From Micromonospora radicis (GTDB taxonomy: Bacteria; Actinomycetota; Actinomycetes; Mycobacteriales; Micromonosporaceae), in contig NZ_QXEC01000002.1 in assembly GCF_003583405.1 (NCBI RefSeq), positions 310,001 through 374,000 of the forward strand: a stretch of DNA of 64,000 nt, in the 5' to 3' direction. The notes beneath the pieces are model-generated. The model made no database searches. It was not told the DNA's origin and saw only the letters and a list, made by a program, of their open reading frames with translations. Below, in pieces: positions 58,826 through 64,000 of this stretch (the stretch's first letter is position 1; the number at the start of each line of letters is the position of its first letter). The translations under genes and the position numbers were made by a program.

Positions 58826-60034
58826 TCAGCCGGCCTGCTCGGCCAGCTGGAGGAACTGCCGCTTGGCGGCCAGCGCCTGCTCGGCCTCCTTGATCCGCCG
58901 GGCGTCACCGGCGGCCTGGGCCCGGGACAGCCGCTCCTCGGCCTCGGCGACCTGCGCCCGCATCTGGGCCAGCAGCGGGTTGTCCTCCCGGGTGGTCCGG
59001 CGCCACGCCGAGTCCATCACCTCGCGGACCTTCTCGTCCACGGCGCGCAGCCGACGCTCCAGCCCGGCCGCCGCCTCGCGGGGTACCCGGCCGGCCTCGT
59101 GCCACTGTGCCTGGATGTCCCGCAGCCTGGCCTGGGCACCCTTCGGGTCACCGTCGACGTCGAGGGCCTCGGCCTCCGCCAACAGCGCCTGCTTGCGTTC
59201 CAGGTTGGCGCGCTGCTCGTTGTCCCGCGCCGAGAAGACCTCACTGCGCCGGGTGAAGAAGGCGTCCTGGGCGGCCCGGAACCGTTCCCACAGGCGCTGC
59301 TCGGCCTCCTTGGAGGCGCGCGGCGCGGCCTTCCACTGGTTCATCAGCTCCTTGAGCTGGTTGGCCGTGGACGCCCACTCGGTGGAGTCCTTGATCTTCT
59401 CCGCCTCGGCGACCAGCTCCTCCTTGACCGTCTGCGCCTGCTTGCGCTGCGAGTCGAGGGAGGCGAAGTGGGCGCCCCGCCGGCGGGTGAAGCCGTCGCG
59501 GGCGGCGGCGAACCGCTTCCACAGCTCACCGTCGGTCTTCTTGTCGACCCCCCGGATGCTCTTCCACTCCTCGAGGATCTCCTTCAACCGGTCGCCCGCG
59601 GTCTTCCAGCCGGTCGACTCGGCGGCCAGCTTCTCCGCCTCCTCGACCAGGGCGGTCTTGCGCGCGAGGGCCTCGGTGCGGGCGGCCTCCTTGGCGGCCT
59701 TGGCCTCACCGGCCTTCTCCTCGGCCACCGTGGCGAGCTTGTCCAGCCGGGCGGCGAGCGCGTCGATGTCGCCGACCACGTGCGCCTCGGCCAGTGACGC
59801 GCGGATGCGGCGGATGGTGGTCAGGGAGTGGTTGCCGTCAGCCGCGCCCGAGTTGAGCCGCGCCTCGGTCAGATCCACTTCGGTCACCAGGTCGGCGAAG
59901 CGGCGGGCGAAGTGCGCCAGCCCTTCCTCCGGCGCTCCCGCCTGCCAGGATCCGACCACCCGCTCACCGTCGGCGGTCTTGACGTAAACGGTGCCGTCCG
60001 CGTCCACCCGTCCGAAGGCAGTCCAGTCGCTCAT
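58826..60034 (-). CDS. DUF349 coiled-coil protein
   Basis: 402 residues from the ATG ending at 60034 (SDWTAFGRVDADGTVYVKTADGE); the frame to 60097 has no start support. After a 50-residue N-terminal domain, three DUF349 helical units follow. They carry repeated W-K/R patterns such as LKEILEEWKSIRGVDKKTDGELWKRF, LKELMNQWKAAPRASKEAEQRLWERF, and LRDIQAQWHEAGRVPREAAAGLE. The protein is soluble, highly charged and coiled-coil. Families with DUF349 are linked to translation or stress in other bacteria, but no molecular role is established. Single gene with its own terminator. Confidence 0.88.
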   Translation of the reverse strand: MSDWTAFGRVDADGTVYVKTADGERVVGSWQAGAPEEGLAHFARRFADLVTEVDLTEARLNSGAADGNHSLTTIRRIRASLAEAHVVGDIDALAARLDKLATVAEEKAGEAKAAKEAARTEALARKTALVEEAEKLAAESTGWKTAGDRLKEILEEWKSIRGVDKKTDGELWKRFAAARDGFTRRRGAHFASLDSQRKQAQTVKEELVAEAEKIKDSTEWASTANQLKELMNQWKAAPRASKEAEQRLWERFRAAQDAFFTRRSEVFSARDNEQRANLERKQALLAEAEALDVDGDPKGAQARLRDIQAQWHEAGRVPREAAAGLERRLRAVDEKVREVMDSAWRRTTREDNPLLAQMRAQVAEAEERLSRAQAAGDARRIKEAEQALAAKRQFLQLAEQAG

Positions 60035-60210
60035 GTGCCCATCCTCGTTCTCCCGGTGCCCAGGGAGACTCTCCCGGGCCCGCCACCGCGCAGCCAAGTT
60101 TCTCCGGGCATTGTCACAGGTCCGCCCCGGTCCACGTCGAGCGCCTATCGCCGACCGTGACCATACGGTGTCCTAGGGCCGGTGTCGAAGCCCTCGCGAC
60201 TCGGCCCGAC

Positions 60211-60283
60211 CGACAACGACGGCACCTCGGCCGCCGGTGCTTCGTGGCCGGCCCGACAACGACGGCACCTCGGTCGCCGGTGC
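60211..60283. repeat. 30-bp tandem duplication in the leader of the 60312 gene
   Basis: 60211-60240 and 60254-60283 share CGACAACGACGGCACCTCGG followed by YCGCCGGTGC, with a 43-bp offset and one mismatch. It lies just before the GTG start at 60312. Confidence 0.75.
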
Positions 60284-60311
60284 GGCCCGGCCGGACCGAT
60301 ACGGTTGCCGG

Positions 60312-61046
60312 GTGCCACTGGTCGCCGCCGCCGTCTGCCCACACCCGCCGCTGCTCGTCCCCGAGGTCGCCGGTGCCGCCGCGCCCGAACTGGACGACCT
60401 CCGCGCCGCCTGCGACGACGCGGTCGGCCGGCTGCTGGACTCGGGTGCCCGTCGCATCCTGGTGATCGGCGCCGCCGACCGCACCGCCGACCTCGACTAC
60501 CCGTTCCGGGGCAGCTTCGCGCCCTGGGGGCTGCCGCTGCAGGTGCGGCTCGGCAGCCTGCCCGACGACCGGGGCGGCGGCACCGACCGCCTGCCGCTCA
60601 GCCTGCTCGTCGGCGCGTGGCTGCTGGGCCGCCGGCCGGTCGCCGGTGCCGGTGCCACGAGCTGGCGGATGTCGACCGTCGCCACCGACGCGCCGGTCGA
60701 GGCGTGTGTCGCCCTCGGTGCCCGGATCGGGTCGAACCAGCCGTGGGCGCTGCTGGTGATGGGGGACGGGTCGGCCTGCCGGGGCGAGAAGGCGCCCGGC
60801 TACGCCGACCCGCGCGCCGAGGCGTACGACAGGATGGTCGCGAAGGCCCTCGCCGACGCGGACGCCGAGGCGCTGCTCGACCTGGACCCGGTCCGGTCCG
60901 CGCAGCTCAGGGTCGCCGGTCGGGCGCCCTGGCAGGTGCTCGCGGGCGCGGCCCGGGCGGCCGGCGGCGACTGGCGCGGCGAACTGCGCCACCACAGCGC
61001 GCCCTATGGGGTGGGCTACCTCGTGGCGGACTGGGTGCGGCCGTGA
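60312..61046 (+). CDS. class III extradiol dioxygenase-like protein (miaA-linked)
   Basis: 244 residues from GTG 60312. VAAAVCPHPPLLVPEVAG at the N-terminus and ARRILVIGAADRTADL resemble LigB-type class III extradiol dioxygenases; HHSAPYGVGYLVADW ends the protein. Homologues sit directly upstream of miaA in mycobacteria (Rv2728c), and no dioxygenase activity has been shown for that group as far as I know. Several metal-ligand positions of true LigB are hard to find. The stop overlaps the miaA start (GTGA), so the two are coupled. Confidence 0.78.
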   Translation: MPLVAAAVCPHPPLLVPEVAGAAAPELDDLRAACDDAVGRLLDSGARRILVIGAADRTADLDYPFRGSFAPWGLPLQVRLGSLPDDRGGGTDRLPLSLLVGAWLLGRRPVAGAGATSWRMSTVATDAPVEACVALGARIGSNQPWALLVMGDGSACRGEKAPGYADPRAEAYDRMVAKALADADAEALLDLDPVRSAQLRVAGRAPWQVLAGAARAAGGDWRGELRHHSAPYGVGYLVADWVRP

Positions 61047-61960
61047 TCGCCCCCGGCACGGTGGTCGCCGTGGTCGGGCCGACGGCGGCCGGCAAGTCCG
61101 CGTTGAGCATCGCCCTGGCGCACGCCCTCGACGCCGAGGTGGTCAACGCCGACTCGATGCAGCTCTACCGGGGCCTGGACATCGGCACCGCCAAACTCAC
61201 CGTCGCCGAGCGGGCGGGTGTGCCGCACCACCTGCTCGACATCTGGGAGGTCACCGAACCGGCCAGCGTCGCGGAGTACCAGCGGCTGGCCCGCGCCGCC
61301 GTCGACGACATCGTCGCCCGGGGCCGGGTGCCGCTGCTGGTGGGCGGCTCCGGCCTGTACGTCCGGGCGGTGCTGGAACAGTTCGAGTTCCCCGGCACCG
61401 ATCCGGTGCTCCGGGAACGCCTGGAGGAGGAGCTGGCCGCGGTCGGACCGGCGCCGCTGTACGCCCGGTTGGCCGCGGCCGACCCGGCTGCGGCGGCCGG
61501 CATCCTGCCCGGCAACGGCCGGCGGATCGTCCGCGCGTTGGAGGTGATCGAGCTGACCGGTCGCCCGTTCACCGCCGCCCTGCCCGAACCGACGCCGTAC
61601 TACCCCAGCGTCCAGCTCGGCGTCGACCTGGACACGGCCCGACTCGACGAACGGATCGCGACCCGGGTCGACCGGATGTGGGCCGACGGGCTGGTCGCCG
61701 AGACCCGGGCGCTGGTCGGGCGGGGCCTTGCCGACGGGCGTACGGCCAGCCGCGCCCTCGGCTACCAGCAGGTGCTGCGCTTCCTCGCCGGTGAGCTGAC
61801 CGAGGGCGAGGCGCACGACGAGACGATCCGGGCGACCCGCCGCTTCGTCCGCCGCCAACGCTCCTGGTTCCGGCGCGACCCCCGGGTGCACTGGCGGGAC
61901 TCGGCCGATCCGGGACTGGTCGAGGCCGCGCTGCGAATCCTCACCGACGCTGCGCGATGA
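61043..61960 (+). CDS. miaA: tRNA dimethylallyltransferase MiaA
   Basis: 305 residues from GTG 61043. P-loop GPTAAGKS at residues 12-19, the DSMQLYRGLDIGTAK segment that binds tRNA/DMAPP, VGGSGLYVRA, NGRRIVRALEV and the C-terminal QRSWFRRDPRVHW are all present. It prenylates A37 of tRNAs reading UNN codons; MiaB (51339) then methylthiolates the product. dapF follows after 7 nt. Confidence 0.96.
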   Translation: MIAPGTVVAVVGPTAAGKSALSIALAHALDAEVVNADSMQLYRGLDIGTAKLTVAERAGVPHHLLDIWEVTEPASVAEYQRLARAAVDDIVARGRVPLLVGGSGLYVRAVLEQFEFPGTDPVLRERLEEELAAVGPAPLYARLAAADPAAAAGILPGNGRRIVRALEVIELTGRPFTAALPEPTPYYPSVQLGVDLDTARLDERIATRVDRMWADGLVAETRALVGRGLADGRTASRALGYQQVLRFLAGELTEGEAHDETIRATRRFVRRQRSWFRRDPRVHWRDSADPGLVEAALRILTDAAR

Positions 61961-61967
61961 TGGAGGC

Positions 61968-62801
61968 GTGGAGTTCACCAAGGGACACGGCACCGGCAAC
62001 GACTTCGTGATCCTGCCCGACCCGGACGGCGCGCTCGAACTGACGCCCGAGCTGGTCGCGGCGATCTGCGACCGTCGGCGGGGGCTCGGCGCCGACGGCG
62101 TGCTGCGGGTGGTCTGCGCCGCCAAGCACTCCGACGGCGCCGCCCTGGCCGGTGAAGCCGAGTGGTTCATGGACTACTGGAACTCCGACGGCTCCTTCGC
62201 CGAGATGTGTGGCAACGGCGCCCGGGTCTTCGTCCGCTACCTGCTGGAGACCGGGCTGGCCACGCCGACCGCCGATCCGCTGCCGGTGGCCACCCGCGCC
62301 GGGCTGGTCCACGCCCGCCTCGACGGCGAGGCCATCGCCGTCGAGATGCGCCGCCCCCGGCGGTACGCGGCCTCAGCCGCCGCCCTGGGCGGCCTGACCC
62401 TGCCCGGCACGGCCGTGGACGTCGGCAACCCCCACCTGGTCTGCCCGGTGCCGGCCGGGCTGGACCTGGCCGGGCTGGACCTGACCCGGGCACCCGGCTT
62501 CGACCAGACGCTCTTCCCATCCGGCGTGAACGTCGAGTTCACCGCCCCGGCGGAGCCGATCGACGGGATCGACGGGCACGTGCTGATGCGGGTCTACGAA
62601 CGGGGCTCCGCCGAGACGCTCTCCTGCGGCACCGGCGCCTGCGCCGTCGCCGCGGTCGCCCTGGACGACGCGGCCCGGGAGGTCGGCACGGTAGCCGTCG
62701 ACGTACCCGGCGGCCGCCTGACCGTCACCATCACCGACGACTCCTGCTGGCTCTCCGGCCCCGCCCTCCTGATCGCCACCGGCACCCTGACCCTCCCCTA
62801 A
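61968..62801 (+). CDS. dapF: diaminopimelate epimerase
   Basis: 277 residues from GTG 61968. The two catalytic cysteines are Cys81 (FAEMCGNGARVF) and Cys220 (LSCGTGACAVA), which act as base and acid in converting LL- to meso-diaminopimelate for lysine and peptidoglycan. GHGTGNDFV, VDVGNPHLV and VNVEFTAP are standard. miaA-dapF is a conserved actinobacterial pair. A 26-bp tandem repeat starts 11 nt after the stop codon. Confidence 0.96.
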   Translation: MEFTKGHGTGNDFVILPDPDGALELTPELVAAICDRRRGLGADGVLRVVCAAKHSDGAALAGEAEWFMDYWNSDGSFAEMCGNGARVFVRYLLETGLATPTADPLPVATRAGLVHARLDGEAIAVEMRRPRRYAASAAALGGLTLPGTAVDVGNPHLVCPVPAGLDLAGLDLTRAPGFDQTLFPSGVNVEFTAPAEPIDGIDGHVLMRVYERGSAETLSCGTGACAVAAVALDDAAREVGTVAVDVPGGRLTVTITDDSCWLSGPALLIATGTLTLP

Positions 62802-62812
62802 CCACCCCGCCC

Positions 62813-62896
62813 AGCCGCGTCCCGCGCCCGCGCGCCTGAGCCGCGTCCCGCGCCCGCGCGCCTGAGCCGCGTCCCGCGCCCGCGCGCCTGAGCCGC
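62813..62896. repeat. three-copy 26-bp tandem repeat after dapF
   Basis: Units 62813-62838, 62839-62864 and 62865-62890 are identical (AGCCGCGTCCCGCGCCCGCG then CGCCTG), followed by a 6-bp partial copy. A variable-number repeat candidate. No coding role, because it lies after the stop codon and before the convergent gene's 3' end. Confidence 0.9.
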
Positions 62897-62899
62897 ATC

Positions 62900-62967
62900 G
62901 ACCTTGCACTTTCGGTCGAGATAATGCCCAGTTTCAGGCGTTCTGCCCCGACCGAAACTGCAAGATC
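62900..62967. repeat. 19-bp inverted repeat GACCTTGCAC...CTGCAAGATC
   Basis: 62900-62918 and 62949-62967 pair at 17 of 19 positions around a 30-nt AT-richer centre. The GATCTTGCAGTTTCGGTCG arm recalls 8672-8718 and the ends of 22632-22705. It separates the convergent dapF and malic enzyme genes, so it may also act as a terminator. Confidence 0.8.
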
Positions 62968-63046
62968 TGTCGCGCGATGGGGGTGATCGTCGCGCGACGA
63001 GGGCGGGTGGCGCCGATGGGGGTGGGTGGTGAGGGTGGGGGGACCG

Positions 63047-64000
63047 TCAGGGGGTGGCGGAGGCGGTGGCGGCGATCTCGGGGAGGTCGGCGGGGCCGGG
63101 GTCGGCGGCCGGCGGGGGAGTGATCGCCGGGTTCTGGGCGGCGGCGCGGACTGCGGCGGCGACCGCCGGGGCGACCCGGGAGTCGAAGACGCTGGGCACG
63201 ATGACCGTCGGGTTGATCTTCTCCTCGCCGACCACGTCGGCGATGGCCCGGGCGGCGGCGAGCGCCATCTCCTCGGTGAACTCCTCGGCGTGGGCGTCGA
63301 GCATGCCGCGGAAGACGCCGGGGAAGGCGAGCACGTTGTTGATCTGGTTCGGCTGGTCGGATCGGCCGGTGGCGACCACGGCGGCGTGCTTGCGGGCCTC
63401 CCGGGGATCGACCTCCGGGTCCGGGTTGGCCAGCGCGAAGACGATCGCGTCCTTGGCCATGGTGGCGATGTCGTCGCCGGTGAGCAGGTTCGGCGCGCTC
63501 ACCCCGATGAAGACGTCCGCGCCGTCGAGCGCGCCGGCCAGGTCACCGGAGTAGCCGTCCCGGTTGGTGTTCTCGGCCAGCCACTGCCAGGCCGAGTTCA
63601 GGCCGGTCTGGCCGCGGTGCAGGGCACCCTGCCGGTCGTACGCGATGATGTCGCCGACGCCCTGGCGTAGCAGCAACTTCATGATCGCGGTGCCGGCCGC
63701 GCCGGCTCCGGAGACCACCACCCGTACGTCCGCGAGCTGCTTGCCGACCACCCGCAGCGCGTTGGTCAGCGCGGCCAGCACGCAGATCGCGGTGCCGTGC
63801 TGGTCGTCGTGGAAGACCGGGATGTCCAGCGCCTCGCGCAGCCGCGCCTCGATCTCGAAGCAGCGCGGAGCCGCGATGTCCTCCAGGTTGATCCCGCCGT
63901 ACGCGGGCGCGATCGCCTTCACGATGGCGACGATCTCGTCGGTGTCCTGGGTGTCCAGCACCACCGGCCAGGCGTCCACCCCACCGAAGCGCTTGAACAG
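63047..64000 (-). CDS. NAD(P)-dependent malic enzyme, C-terminal part (5' end outside window)
   Basis: The frame is open to base 64000, so the N-terminal part lies beyond the window; the GTG ending at 63979 is internal. GGINLEDIAAPRCFEIEARLRE and IPVFHDDQHGTA are the metal/substrate motifs, and VVVSGAGAAGTAIMKLLL is the NAD(P) Rossmann loop. VIFALANPDPEVDP-like sequence and GRSDQPNQINNVLAFPGVFRG end the catalytic part; a Pro/Ala-rich tail follows. It oxidatively decarboxylates malate to pyruvate. Cofactor preference cannot be decided from this fragment. Confidence 0.95.
   Translation of the reverse strand: MFKRFGGVDAWPVVLDTQDTDEIVAIVKAIAPAYGGINLEDIAAPRCFEIEARLREALDIPVFHDDQHGTAICVLAALTNALRVVGKQLADVRVVVSGAGAAGTAIMKLLLRQGVGDIIAYDRQGALHRGQTGLNSAWQWLAENTNRDGYSGDLAGALDGADVFIGVSAPNLLTGDDIATMAKDAIVFALANPDPEVDPREARKHAAVVATGRSDQPNQINNVLAFPGVFRGMLDAHAEEFTEEMALAAARAIADVVGEEKINPTVIVPSVFDSRVAPAVAAAVRAAAQNPAITPPPAADPGPADLPEIAATASATP

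Noticed and set aside
1..64000. Insertion sequences, prophage, tRNA or rRNA genes
   Set aside because: No transposase, integrase or phage structural motifs and no tRNA or rRNA sequences were recognised on either strand.

Overview
The window is 64 kb of very GC-rich, gene-dense actinobacterial chromosome. Gene order (ftsK, rimO, pgsA, cinA, clgR, pspA, pspM; then recA, recX, rny, gluABCD, miaB, miaA, dapF), the frequent GTG starts and the DUF397/DUF5753, DUF3046 and Lhr families point to Micromonosporaceae (Micromonospora or Salinispora type). That assignment rests on gene order and protein families only. There are no rRNA or tRNA genes, insertion sequences, prophage genes or CRISPR arrays. 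The genes at both edges are cut by the window.

Layout. 1-8.6 kb: the end of ftsK; a SugE-type exporter under a guanidine-III riboswitch; an ornithine cyclodeaminase family protein; rimO-pgsA-cinA; and the clgR-pspA-pspM envelope-stress cluster. 8.7-21.6 kb: a huge multicopper-oxidase-fold protein whose copper ligands have mostly been replaced, an endonuclease VIII, a secreted SH3-type protein, a CPCC zinc-ribbon-like protein, a SAM hydrolase family (DUF62) protein, a lipoprotein and the giant helicase Lhr. 21.7-23.2 kb: a small unknown gene, then about 1.2 kb of non-coding, strand-skewed repeats and palindromes. 23.2-29.5 kb: a complete mrp Na+/H+ antiporter operon (A-B fusion, C, D, E, F, G). 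29.6-33.1 kb: two CNNM/CorC-type transporters behind a possible leaderless leader ORF, and a Spo0M-like protein. 33.2-36.5 kb: a LysE exporter and a PNPOx-GNAT fusion, divergent from a MocR regulator. 36.5-38.8 kb: an XRE/DUF397 pair facing a run of tiny overlapping genes. 38.8-45.7 kb: MFS, DUF3046, recA (with a LexA box), recX, a BKACE enzyme, and a chain of three coupled micro-ORFs leading into rny. 45.8-54 kb: the gluABCD glutamate importer, selD, miaB and a TPR fragment. 54-56.5 kb: a second XRE/DUF397 pair and an XRE-TPR regulator. 56.9-64 kb: a secreted pectate lyase, a DUF349 protein, a dioxygenase-like gene with miaA and dapF, and the 3' part of a malic enzyme.

Most genes are housekeeping: DNA translocation and repair, tRNA and ribosome modification, lysine and phospholipid synthesis, and ion homeostasis. 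The accessory material lies in four patches: the pseudo-oxidase locus, the repeat field before mrp, and the two XRE/DUF397 neighbourhoods. The most noteworthy observations are the riboswitch with a 9-nt sequence complementary to its own aptamer strand, the copper-site-ablated laccase-like protein, the micro-ORF chain before rny, a recurring palindrome family, and two matching GTCAC-N6-GTAAC boxes around gluA and selD. All functional calls come from reading motifs; no database search was run.
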